Below, one piece after another: positions 20,501 to 30,590 of a stretch of 41,113 nucleotides of DNA (the first letter of the stretch is position 1; every line of letters starts with the position of its first letter). The position numbers and the translations under genes are program-made. The notes under the pieces were generated by a model. The model ran no database searches. It was not told the DNA's origin and was given only the letters and a program-made list of their open reading frames with translations. Source of the DNA: Spirogloea muscicola (Eukaryota > Streptophyta > Zygnematophyceae > Spirogloeales > Spirogloeaceae). The stretch lies in assembly GCA_009602725.1 (NCBI GenBank), contig WELB01000012.1, positions 610,958 through 652,070 of the forward strand. The letters run 5' to 3'.

Positions 20501-21838
20501 GTGCTCACATGTTTCTTAAGGAGCTTGAAAGATCTGGATGTGATGGAGGACCAGCTGGCTGACTTCTGGCAGGTGCGCTCCAGTCAGGCGAGCCAGTGAG
20601 GAAGTCCATAGCATCGCCACTGCAAGCATAGCTCTGTGAGGCCATAGATCACACAGCAGCTACTTCACCAAGCTAGTCTCAAGGTACAGCCAACCTCCAA
20701 TAGTCAGATGTGCTTCTAAGCCCCTTCAGCTTGCAGCAAGGCCAGGCAGGGGCTTCTAGTCAACAACGAGCGTCATCTTGAGGTGGCAGACTTGTTGGCA
20801 GGCAATCATCTGGAAAGTAGGCAGGCCTCACAGCACCGCTGGGTGCCGCAAACGCAGACTGCCGCGGAGGCGCGAGCGCTGCAGAGCGAGCACCCCTCTC
20901 GATTGCTGAGATGATCTGCTTCGCCTTTGGCTGCAGCCTCTCCAGCTCCGTCACAACTTCCCTCAGCCTCTGCAGATCAAAGCAAGGCGCTCTCAGGGTG
21001 CTCACTGCTAAATATTGTGTCAACAGGATGATCTTTCCTCCATCAAACCATCATGCCTGAGTGCGGCTGCTCTACTGTCTTCAGTGAAGTACTCCTCTTC
21101 CATCACAAAGACATAAGCCTGGTGCGCGCCTGCATAACACTAGGTCAACCTCGCCAGCAACCTTTGCTGGCTGTTGTAAGGCCCTAACTTGCTGCACTGG
21201 GCAACCAGAACCAGATGACACATAGGTGTACGCAAATGGCACACACACACCTTCAAGAAGTCAGCTCGCTCGTGGGGGAAGGATGCATGGTACTCTCGGT
21301 GTGCCGGGATGGTCTCCATTATGAGGCTGCAAGCCATCAACGCATGCAATTAGCACTTGAGCCACTTTACAAGGTGTCTACCTGCCTGCCTGGCTGGTGG
21401 GCACAAGTGCTGCTAGGCCGTGCCTCTGCTGCGCAACATCCAAGGCTGTCCAAGGACGTCCACGGCTGTAGAGACACGCGGCTGCAGGTGGCGGCGACCG
21501 GGACGAGATAAGTAACGGCGCGCTAGCGGCCACGTGCACCTGGAGAAGCGCAGGAGGAGGACATAGAGCTCCAGGACATTGTCCTCTGCCCGATAGACGC
21601 TTGCCTGCGCAGAGCAGCCGCTCGGTCCCAGGCAGCATCAGTACCTGGCAGCGCTTCCCGGAGTTGGCCGCGACTGACAGTAAAGAGCAGCACAAGCCAG
21701 CCATGTCTTGCCAAAATTCTCCGCCGCGGCGAGGCTGACCTGCCGGAGGACGTTATCGGCGCTGCGGTAGTAGTACTTGATCGGCAGCCGGTTGTCCACC
21801 TCCAGCTTCCGCGTCTGCTCCTCCAGGAAGCCCCCCAT
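17527..21838 (-). CDS. AMSH: AMSH-type JAMM-domain deubiquitinase
   Basis: AMSH enzymes are zinc metalloproteases that cut Lys63-linked ubiquitin chains at endosomes, working with ESCRT-III. Exons read here: 21838-21740, 21604-21540, 21326-21251, 20969 to about 20830 (3' border unresolved), 20315-20210, 20015-19969, 19743-19386, 19218-19078, 18879-18817, 18481-18407, 18160-18098, 17942-17890, 17707-17527. The N-terminus 'LEVDNRLPIKYYYRSADNVL' through 'METIPAHREYHASFPHERA' is the MIT-like/USP8-dimerisation region. A variable linker contains 'REETLSRHSF' and 'QYPSYIDSTPIEMP'. The catalytic MPN domain is complete: Glu in 'NLETCGVLAG', zinc motif 'HTHPSQSCFMSSID' split by an intron after the first His, and 'GFHPHE' ... 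'YEHCSHVF'. All key residues are present. The ATG at 21838 sits in GCCGCCATGG; another in-frame ATG lies at 21880. At least one small exon between 20.83 and 20.32 kb remains unresolved because the phases do not join there. Confidence 0.95.
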
Positions 21839-22354
21839 GGCGGCCGCCCGCGCGCGTGGCCCCCGTCGCACAACGCACATACGCTAAGCACAGTGCTGGC
21901 TTGGAAAGCTGTCGTCAGTGGAGGCTCAGCGTCGAGCCGCCGCAGCCGCCGCCGCCATCGCCGCCGCCGCCGCCGCCGCCGCCGACTGCGAAGCGCAGCC
22001 GCTTTCGTGGCGCCGGCGGTGGCAGGCGCGGCGGCCTCGCTGCCGTGACGGGGTCGGGCGCTGGGGTGACAACCAGAGAGTACCGGAAGGGTGTGGGTGA
22101 GAAGAAATGCAGTTGCTTGCTTATGGAAAAGATGGCAGTACGAGCCAGCCAGGGGCATACACACGGTGTTCATCGTTATACTGGCCACTTATTCTATACT
22201 AGCGGAGCCACAGGCTAGGCAAACAGGGTGTGCTCTAATCGAGGAGGTAATTTGTGACGGGATTGTGGCGCAAGGCTCTCATAGATTGCCGGTTTCGCCC
22301 CTTGGCGTCTCACTTTAAGCCGGAAGAAGCTCGTACACCCGCAGACGAGCCTTG
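21839..22354. promoter_or_regulatory. GC-rich 5' flank of AMSH
   Basis: This island upstream of the minus-strand AMSH start includes a GCC-repeat tract at about 21940-21992, probably in or near the 5' UTR. The overlapping open frames on both strands are produced by the triplet repeats. No core promoter motif is evident. Confidence 0.45.
21940..21992. repeat. GCC triplet microsatellite
   Basis: A mostly uninterrupted run of GCC units with CAT and GAC interruptions, upstream of the AMSH start. Confidence 0.9.
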
Positions 22355-22434
22355 GGCTGCTGGCCTGGAAGAAGTGGCTCTCCCAATGGGGGCAAGGGAG
22401 CAAGGGCTGTGAGCAGCCTGCAGCAAGGCGAGCA

Positions 22435-22740
22435 GCCTGGCATCCATGTCGCCGGGTCCCTCGCCCAAGTTTACCGGATGCGCCTGGCCGTCTCTTTGCA
22501 GCGGTCCCTAGCTTTTGCGGTCCACTTGCGCGCAGGCCGCGCTCTGGCGGCGGCCTCCGGCTTCCGTCAGGGCGACGTCTTTCCGCCTGCTAGCTACTCA
22601 GACTTGCATCTACTGACGAGAGGTTACTGAGAGTTCGCTTACTGCTGTCTCAGTCCTTAGCACTCCGACTCCTTCAGACCTTGTCCATTCTTTTGGGCTG
22701 GCCTCTCCCAGCCACCAGTTAATCTGGCCGCGCTTGCTCT
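22435..22740 (+). mobile_element. LINE tail plus 3' UTR
   Basis: The plus strand reads 'AGSLAQVYRMRLAVSLQRS', 'AVHLRAGRALAAASGF' and 'SYSDLHLLTRGY', stop at 22628-22630. The 3' UTR of about 105 bp contains GGGCTGGCCTCTCCCAGCC and ends near GCCGCGCTTGC. Just upstream (22365-22412) is an antisense fragment of another 3' end. The frame is clean from about 22352, so this copy is relatively young. Confidence 0.75.
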
Positions 22741-22744
22741 GTGA

Positions 22745-23030
22745 ACAGAAGAAGTGGCTCTCCCAATGGGGGCAAGGGCTGTGAGAAGAAGTGGCTCTCC
22801 CAATGAGGGCAAGGGCTGTGAGAAGCCAGCCCGAAAAGAATAGACAAGTCAGCCGAATGTCGACATCAGCAGAAACGTCTCTTCCAAGGAATTTTGTGTA
22901 TTTGAAACAAACGAAGGCCAAATGGCCAAGTACAAAGGCAAGCACATCTTAAGACCTACATAACCTACAGTAGATTGACCCGCCCAGAAACCACGGGTCA
23001 AAACATAAAGGTCGCTAGCCGATTTCTCTT
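22745..23030 (-). mobile_element. LINE tail and 3' UTR, with an extra partial 3' end
   Basis: The minus strand reads 'SASDLYVLTRGF' near 23030-22995, with the stop changed to TGG. The UTR with CGTTTGTTTCAAATACAC, the hairpin GGGCTGGCTTCTCACAGCCC and the end CATTGGGAGAGCCACTTCT follows. The last roughly 38 bp are repeated once more (22747-22784 beside 22785-22822), a head-to-tail partial copy. Confidence 0.7.
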
Positions 23031-24072
23031 CCAAGGGGAGTGAGATCTGCAACGGGGCCAGCCCAGCCCACATTATCCAAAACCAAAGACGGTGCCAAAA
23101 AGGTCGGAAGTAGCTGTACAAGGCCAGCCGACTAGAACGGACAAGGGCTATGGAGGAAAGGCCCCATACTGGAGCTCATAACACTGGGCAGGAACAAGTG
23201 GCTGCTATGAATGAAGAGGACATGGATAGCCATACAGTAACCCCATAGCAACTGCTGTCTCCATTTCTATTTGCTTGCTCAGGCCAAGCATGCGAGCATT
23301 GAAATTTCTAGACTCAGTAATGCCCAGTCAGCAGCCAAGGGTCCAAAGTCTGGGAGCAGGAGAGACCACAGCAGCAGAGGTTGCAAAGGCTGGCCAAGAA
23401 AGTGTCCGAAAGCCGTGACTTGCAAGCTGTGGCGAGCTCTCCCTACCTTTTTGCAGGGCCTGATATGGGCCCTGAATGTCCTGGGAGGACCAATCCTTTG
23501 CCTCCCGTGTCCAGGTTCTCGTTGTGTGTACACAACATGAATCAGCTCTGTTTCTTCGCCCTGCCACCAGTGCCAATGAACACGAAGTAGAGCTCGCTTC
23601 ACTTTGCACTTGATTGGCGTTGTCTTCCCACTCCATCGCGCAGCACAGCCCTCGTCTGGGAGAAATGCCAAGGCCTGGGAAAGTAGGGGCTTTAGAGCAT
23701 TAAAAAAAAATTTGGCCCGGGGACTGAGACCTTCCGAGATGTGGCACACTTGCTGCTTATGTACCTACTTAGCCGCCCATTCCCTCTGGCGCAAGCCAGG
23801 GATGCGTCGGGCGGCAGGATAAGCAAGTGCTAACAAATGGGTGCGAGCTGTCTGGCAGCCTCTCAGCCTTATGGCATGTCCTTGTGGCTGCTGCATAGCT
23901 GCCTGATGGCAATGCATCAATGTTGCAAGCTGTTGAGCAACGGTGCTGGACACTGTTCATCTAGAGGAGGATGAGGAGGCAGCCTTTGCTATCACTTGCC
24001 CGCTTGTGCGCGATCGACAGAAGTATTTGGCTGCAGAGTTGATACAGTTGGTCTACTAAGAATGACATGGGA
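23031..24072. other. No gene recognised; possible LINE relic at 23.04-23.15 kb
   Basis: The sequence GGGGCCAGCCCAGCCC near 23055 and 'GTACAAGGCCAGCC' near 23115 look like eroded antisense hairpins. A frame on the minus strand at 23279-23749 is open for 156 codons, but it resembles no family, is open on the other strand too, and has no exon partners. It may include the 3' UTR of the synthase gene at its right end. Confidence 0.4.
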
Positions 24073-26690
24073 CTAATATCTTGACAGTAGGTGGAAGTTG
24101 TCATCGTCCAGAACTTGGACAGACTTTGCACCGACGAAGTGCTCCAGCCCAAGCTCCTCTACAATATTCTTAAACTCAACCCGCTTGTCCAGGCTCAGCG
24201 GCACATATGGAAGCCGAAAGACAGGCCTAATGAGACCCAACTGCGCCAGCGCAGTGTTCAGCCCAATGGGATTTGGCTCAACAAACAACCAGCTTATCAA
24301 AGGTGCCAACTGCTGCGCAAGGTCGTCATCGCATCCTTCCATCAGTTTACGCATCAGCTTGGGCACAAGCGTGCTGGCCACAGAGATAACACCCTGCGCT
24401 CCTGCTTGCCACCGTGCTTCATGGCACTGATCATCATTCCCGCTCCACACTGTCATGCCCTTGCCAGTGTACCCCGCAATTCTCTGTGCAGACAAACACA
24501 AGAGCACGTTTGACTTCAGCACAAGCAATGTCACTTCTCTCTAGCGCACAACATTCTCTAACCTCACTCAGAGAGCATGCGCTCTTCCTCGAGGCACCAG
24601 TGCAAAGTAAAACGCGTGAATACAGCCCTCACCTTGTTGCCCATGCACTCTTTGACGCCTATGAAATTAGGATTACTGATGAGCTGCTCCATGACAGCTG
24701 GCGGAATATCCTGCCCTGTCCGGGCAGGAACATTGTAGATGATGCCTGGTCCAATAGAGAGAACAGACCTAGCACCAGAGACAGACTGCTGTAAGTATGT
24801 CACCTTTCTTAGCTTTGACTGCATGCAAGTTCCTACTAGGTGCCAAACTGCGCCACTTCTGAGGATTTAATGACAGAGACATAAATAAATGCCTTACTGA
24901 TGACGTTCAGCCACCACACTGGGAATCAAGCCCCTAAGCCTAGCCCTAAATCAACACCGCCCTGAACACATTGGGTGCAGAAGCCTTCAAGAAGCAACCC
25001 TTAACGAAGCAACCCTAATCAGAAAATGACAGGGTAAAGTTGGGCAGTGACATTTGGTACAGACTTCCACTAATAGTTGTTCTTGAAGAATCATCAGCCG
25101 GCTGGACTGCGCCAAGAAAGCACCAGAGATAAGCATCTTCAGACCCATATTTCACCTGAAATGAGTGGCAAGGCCTTCCATAGACGTCTTCCCATAATAA
25201 GGATTGATCTGGAGGGCAGCATGCATTCCCACTGCGAAGCCCTGCTCTGTTGCGTGCACCGCCTCAGACGTGCTGTTGCTGCCGGTGTTGCCAATGACCT
25301 TCCAGAATGCAAGCATCAATGGAAGATGTTAACAAGAGAGACAGAAATAGCTCTTCCAATGCAAGGCAATGGCTGTGAGAGGCCAGCCCAAAGGAATGTA
25401 AAAGGTCTGAAAGGGCCAGAAGGCGCAAAACAAGAGAGGAGTAGATTGTGCCGCAGTCCTTCACTTACAAGGGTGCTGCAACAAGAGCTACAGTGTGGCT
25501 TGCCTCACATTTAGCCCACATGCATCCACAGTGCCTACACGTATGGCTGCTGTGAGGCGTTGGCAAGAGCAGGCCCCTTGCTTGACTGGTAATCAGCAGC
25601 TTTATAAAATCTTACCTTGATGCGATCTCCAAAGCATACGACCGTGTGGGCAATGAGCATGATGTGTTCATCCCAGTTCATCAAGTGTCCCTCGCCTGTT
25701 GTTCCACCGACAATAAGACCCTCTGCCCCGCTTTCTATCTGCCAAAACCCAGCCTCAACGTGCAATTAGAGATGACAGCTGTTGCCTTTACTATATACAG
25801 GCTTCTATCCATGACAGGCGTGAGGCAAGTTTCGGCATAGCCGAGTCCCACACAACCAAACAGGTCAGCTGACCTGGCTGTTGACAAGTCTGTCATAGGC
25901 TTGCAGGTCGAACTTGCCAGACTCGGGCAGGTACGGCGTCTTGATGGCTGTGATCAGACGGAGGCTCTGAACGGCCTCCACAGGCGTGCTGCATCAACAG
26001 CAGGACCAGCGGGCAGAGCCCGAGGTGTAAATAAGTCGGGGAAACAAAAGGGGCGGCATCAAATCTGCTGATGAGCAGCTGGCTCCAGCCTTGTTGGTGC
26101 AGATTGCGTCATCCGCCACGCCGGGATTTTGGCTACGTCCCAACATCAACTTCGCACAAAGCAGAAGGAGGGCCTTCCAGACGACGCCTGATCACTAGCT
26201 GGCACAAATTCTCTGTGTCTGACGTGAAGTCCAGGCTTTCTGGCCTTCGTCATAAGAGGGGCTCAACCGCGCGAGTTAAACGTGCAACTGCCAGGAACCC
26301 CGTTCATTAAGCAAGCAGGAGTGCCCTGGCCGGCATATGAGGGGTCAAAGAGCTCCAGTGGGAAGCCCAAGGGAAGCACGTCTGACGCCCAAGCGCCTCA
26401 CTTCGCCTCGCAGGACGTTCATGCTGGCGCGACGCGCAGCCGGCTCAGCTCTCACGCCAGCTTCAGCGGGTCCCAGGCGCGGACTCAGTACGTTCAGCTA
26501 TGGGAGAGGGTCTCTCGTTCGCGCACCTGGTCTTCACTTCGTCGCTCCGCATCGGCAGCGGCGCCGCCTGCATCAGCGCCGCGCGCGGCGGCGCCGTGCC
26601 GCCCTGCCGCCACCGCCGTCGCCGGCTCGGCACTGTCGCCGAGGTCGCGGCCGAGAGGCCCCCCCCGGCGCCCAGCTCGAGGGCCGCCAT
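24073..26690 (-). CDS. dapA: 4-hydroxy-tetrahydrodipicolinate synthase (plastid lysine pathway)
   Basis: This enzyme condenses pyruvate with aspartate semialdehyde, the first committed step of lysine synthesis, in the plastid of plants and algae. Six exons join in phase: 26690-26527, 25988-25874, 25738-25616, 25298-25156, 24768-24633, 24483-24073, giving about 363 residues, normal for plant enzymes. The first about 45 residues (Ala/Arg-rich, no family similarity) fit a transit peptide. The mature part starts 'MRSDEVKT' and '[13 protein letters not shown]'. Active-site elements are intact: 'GGTTGEG' (about 104-110), Tyr in 'YNVPARTG' (about 193), Schiff-base Lys in 'GVKECMG' (about 221). The end '[14 protein letters not shown]' is plant-like. 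In '[11 protein letters not shown]' the Ser, Glu and Ala positions where plant feedback-resistant changes are known (from memory of maize) are wild type, so lysine inhibition is likely. Exon 4 has an unusual AAG acceptor. A LINE fragment sits in intron 3. Confidence 0.97.
25341..25428 (-). mobile_element. 88-bp LINE 3' end inside a synthase intron, 10-bp duplication
   Basis: AACAAGAGAG flanks the piece exactly at 25331-25340 and 25429-25438. On the minus strand it reads from 'TTGCGCCTTCTGGCCC' through the hairpin GGGCTGGCCTCTCACAGCC to 'GCATTGGAAGAGCTATTTCT'. It lies in intron 3 of the lysine-pathway gene in the gene's sense orientation. Confidence 0.85.
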
Positions 26691-26824
26691 GGCGCCTGCA
26701 GGACGCTTTACGGCGACCACACGGCGGCGGTGGCGGCGGCTGGGGCCCCCCGCGGGTTTTGGAAATTTTCGAATGGCCTTTCGCTAACGTAGCCACTGTT
26801 TATTTGCCGTCTGGTATTGGGGCA
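26691..26824. promoter_or_regulatory. 5' flank of the dihydrodipicolinate synthase gene
   Basis: A GC-rich island with GGC-type triplets covers the start codon and the upstream 100 bases; beyond 26770 the sequence becomes AT-richer. Position is the only evidence. Confidence 0.35.
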
Positions 26825-26965
26825 TGAGTTAGCGACCTCTACGTGCTGGCTCGTCGTTACTGAGCGGGTCAGCTTAGCGCAGGTACTGTACAGCTGACGA
26901 AGTGCCTAGCCTTCGTTACTGGGCTGGCCAATCACAGCCATCGCCCTCTCCTAGAAGATACTTTT
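26825..26965 (+). mobile_element. LINE tail end and 3' UTR
   Basis: The plus strand reads 'SDLYVLARRY' then TGA (about 26831-26863), followed by 'GAGCGGGTCAGCTTAGCGC', 'GGGCTGGCCAATCACAGCC' and 'ATCGCCCTCTCCTAGAAG'. It belongs to the same subfamily as the minus-strand copy at 13.72 kb (SDLYILTRAF). Confidence 0.65.
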
Positions 26966-27103
26966 TTCTTGTACTTGGCCATTCAGGCCCTCCATCATTC
27001 CACACGCTCCAATTCCTACTGCAGCGGACTGGGCTACCCGAAAATCAGTAGTCAGCTGTTGACGGAGTCTGCTGCATCGGCCTACACTGTTGGCGCCCTT
27101 CTG

Positions 27104-27194
27104 CTGTCTCAGTCCTTAGCACTCCGACTCCTTCAGACCTTGTCCATTCTTTTGGGCTGGCCTCTCCCAGCCACCAGTTAATCTGGCCGCGCTT
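27104..27194 (+). mobile_element. 91-bp LINE 3' end with 9-bp target duplication
   Basis: GCCCTTCTG is found exactly at 27095-27103 and 27195-27203. Between them lies only 3' UTR: CTTAGCACTCCGACTCC, the hairpin GGGCTGGCCTCTCCCAGCC, and the end CTGGCCGCGCTT. Nearly identical to 22642-22738. Confidence 0.85.
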
Positions 27195-27203
27195 GCCCTT
27201 CTG

Positions 27204-28191
27204 AGCTACAACTGTCCACGACCTTCCTGTGCCATAAACAGCCATTGCTCCAAAATGGAGCACACAACTTTCTCTTGCGAAGAGGATGGAATTGTGTAGC
27301 AGCTACATGTCTATCACTCAAGTAGCTATTGATACTCCAACATACAACAAAGCCCACCTCACTTCTCGGCCGTTCCTCAAGGCTGCTCAACCAGAGTCAC
27401 AGTCCTGGAGCAGCTACGTCCATGTCGCTCTGAGTGCACCTCCATCAGGGTTTGTGGTGCTACTTGACTAGTTATACATAGCCCATAATTACCTTGTCAC
27501 AAAGTAGACGCATGCTTTACATGGCAAAGTCATGGGAGGTTCCTCAGACAACGGACCAATTGTACAGTGGGCAGGCTGGCCAGAGCCCATGCAGAAGGCA
27601 CATCTGAGTTGGTGGGCGACTGCGCAAGGAGGTTTACTCGCGACATATATATATGTCGCGAGTGGATTCAATGACACAGAGGGGCTTTTATTCACGCAAT
27701 TTAGGAGGACCGGTCCGAGTCAATCGGCTGGGAAGTGTTGGTAAAGCGAGGTGCACGACTGAATGCACTGGTGAGCCCAAGAAGCAACCCTCACTGGAGC
27801 CCCATGACTGTGCGGATCTCTCTGCGGACAAGGCCCCATATGTCGCTAACAAGGGTCAATCTCTATATTATGCTACCTCCTCCTTTCTATCATGACTTTT
27901 CTCAAGTTTCAAATCTCACCAGCCAAGCTGCTGTGGGCCAAGCCCCAACCGCCATTAGCAGGCCACCTTGCACGACTTTTAGGCCATTCAGCATTTTGCC
28001 CGAGAAATGCGATTGGATGAAAAATTCAGGCAATGCCTTCTTGAGCTTGTGCCATACAAAAAGAATAACTTCCTCCAGGGCCATTTGACCATCTCTCCTC
28101 ACACAAAATCATCAACAACAGATTAAACAGGCCTGGCAGGTGTTTTTGAGCTTGTATCTTGCAATAAGGTGAAGGTGGAAGTCGCAATATG
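27204..28191. other. No gene recognised; contains a perfect palindrome
   Basis: The space between the synthase start and the eEF1B end. Short frames only, none familiar. The notable item is the 28-bp palindrome at 27636-27663. The right end, after about 27900, probably includes the eEF1B 3' UTR. Confidence 0.45.
27636..27663. repeat. Perfect 28-bp palindrome centred on a TA run
   Basis: ACTCGCGACATATA is followed directly by its exact reverse complement, with no spacer. Each arm carries a TCGCGA core. It matches no LINE piece of the window. Confidence 0.95.
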
Positions 28192-30590
28192 TTCTGTCAC
28201 AAAACAGGGCACAGTGAGGCAAACAGTAAGATATAGCTGCCACAGCACATCTAACAGGAACATTGTTAGGAGCTACAGAATCAAGCTTACATATTTTGTT
28301 GAAGGCCACAATGTCGCAGCTCTGGATGTACTCGGCAGCCTCGCCCTGGGTCAGTTTGTCTTCAATAAGCTCGTCAATAGACACAAGGTCGTCGACAATG
28401 GTCATCATGATGGTGAGCTTCTTAATACCATACCCAACAGCCACAAGCTTAGCTGCAACATCAAACACAGGAGGACGAGTGCAAGAGTCAAGAACCATCA
28501 GGGTTGCAGAAGTCAGACTAAGTGACAGTCAATGAGTATGTTACAGCATTTCTAGGGCAGATACAAGCAGGATCTCATGGAAGCCTTGTATGCTTGTGGA
28601 TAAATTTCCCCGCTCAGTGGCGGAACATTGCTGTGAACGCCTGGAGGTCTACAGATAGATGTATAGAGAGGCAATCTGCACTCGGATGAAGGTAGGATGC
28701 CCACATGATCCCCAAGTGAGGCCCTCCATATGAATGCTGCGAACTAGCTCCTCCAGCTTGACCATATCAGTTTCGTCGTCCCAAGGCTTTACATCCAGCA
28801 AGACGGAAGACTTGCCACCTGCACAATTTGAACAAGGCCTCACCACATGCTCTGTCTGGCAATGTTGTTCCCTCTTGTCAAACCACTACCTTCGTGGCGT
28901 CACTGACAAACCATGTGCTGCGAGGCACGTCCTGAAGCCAACTCCTATGATCTCGACAACACAACGCGCATCTGCTTCAAAGCTGCAATGACTAGCTGTA
29001 CTAGTGGAAATACCAGCTCTTTGACCATGGCATAACCACATCTGTGCTCCTCAAATTACCAATTATGCAAGCATTCTACAGCAACTCATCAATTTGACTA
29101 CTTACTCTCCTTCTTCTTTGTGGACTTTCCAGCAGCAGCTTCGCGCTCAGCCTTGGCTTTCTTCTCCTCCTCGGTCTCCTCTCCAAACAGGTCCATGTCA
29201 TCATCATCGTCGTCCTAGCAACAGGTTGCAAAAGAAAGGTTGGCAAACACGAATGATTGCTCCTGCAATACCTGAGCAGCCCACTGCGGGGACCATTGCG
29301 TTTGCGAAAAGCCAGGGAGTAAGCAAGCCTCCAATGAGCCTTGCTTTGAAGGGCGTGCAGGTAGTCATATCTGCTGCTTCGGACCTCTGAGCGTAACAAA
29401 TAACAGGCCTCTTGTAGGTCACCGCCAATAGGAGCTCACATCAGCAGCCGGAGGAGGAGTTGCTGGCGCAACTGCTACGACGCCAGCTAATGTTGCAGCT
29501 GCAACCCCTGCTGCCTCATCAGCAGCGACAGGAGGTAGTCCTCCCTTTGGCGCCGCCTGAGTCTCCGCGTCGTTGCCACCAAGGTCAACACCTACCCCTT
29601 GACCAGGGAAGCTGCGCAGATAGGCAGCCGGAAGTTGAAGTGGGGCACCTGGCTAGTGCTGCGGCAAGCTAGTCGTAATCATCCAAGTGAAGGAGGAACA
29701 ACGTGAGCCAATAAACGTGACAAAGCAGACGCTCATTGGGAAAACATTGGCGAACCAAAACCATTTCTGCCTTGAGACGCGTGAGACACAGTACATGCAA
29801 GCCCTGCTTCTCAAGAAGATCAACTCTTACAGGAATCTGATGTTCTGTGCAGCAGGCTTGTCTGACTTGTACGTGATAAACGCAGCTTAACATCACTGAC
29901 GTGAGCATAAAATGAAATAGCTCAGTTTTGCTATTTGTCGTTGTATTTCAAATGTACGCCTCAAGTGACTATGGCAAGGCAGGCAGCTTCGCCCCTACGT
30001 GGACCTTCACCTGGAGCCCAGCAGCGCGCTGATGTGCTTGTGCCACCGTGCCGCATTGACGTACTCGCTTGCCACGCCCTTGAGCACGCTGTACACCGCG
30101 AGGTCGTCTCTGGAGGCCTGGTACCTGTGCACAGCCCGGCTGGACTTGGTCAGGCCTGCCACTACTCCTCATATGCACAACATTGGCGAGGTCCACGCAG
30201 TCGGCCTCAGGCCAGTACTCAGTGACGTCGAGATCAATTAACATCGTCAAGTCAAGGTAAGCGATGAGCCGAGGCAGCGCCGTCTTGCGATCGACCACTG
30301 CAGTAGCCTGTGAAGAGGGCCAGCAGCTGTGATATAGCACCCAAGGCCCAATGTAAGACGAAGTGAGCAAGTCCTCCCATCTCATGGAGACGCGGGGTCG
30401 CGACGACGAGCTGCGGCGCAGCCCTGCGGCGTGCGCGGGGCGGCGGAGCGGGTGGCCATGACGGGGGGGTTGGAAGGCAGCGGCCTCACCCGGTGATGTA
30501 GCTGCGCGTGAGCAGGTACTCGTCCAGCGCCTTGAGGCCTTCGGGAGACGAGAGGTTGCGGAAGGACGGCGTCGCCGCAGCGGCGGCCAT
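28192..30590 (-). CDS. EF1B: eEF1B guanine-exchange subunit (eEF1B beta/alpha, plant type)
   Basis: The protein reloads translation factor eEF1A with GTP in the cytosol. Exons: 30590-30490, 30124-30011, 29611-29440, 29214-29106, 28818-28705, 28452-28291, and a last exon that supplies only the end of the stop codon (28193-28192). The product is about 257 residues. Order: a short GST-like N-terminal helix region ('[20 protein letters not shown]', 'DDLAVYSVL', '[14 protein letters not shown]'), an Ala/Pro linker, an acidic stretch '[20 protein letters not shown]', a Lys-rich piece, then the exchange domain ('[14 protein letters not shown]', '[11 protein letters not shown]', '[11 protein letters not shown]'). 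The end -CDIVAFNKI is where this family normally stops. Here ATA is followed by T and a GTAAGC donor, and the next good acceptor supplies AA. Reading through the intron instead would add about 60 unrelated residues to 28112. No leucine zipper of the animal delta form is present. Confidence 0.96.

Noticed and set aside
21523-22188. A 221-codon minus-strand frame over the AMSH start
   Set aside because: It is in the wrong frame relative to the AMSH exon and inflated by GCC repeats.
23279-23749. A 156-codon minus-strand open frame
   Set aside because: No family resemblance, the opposite strand is also open, and there are no splice partners.
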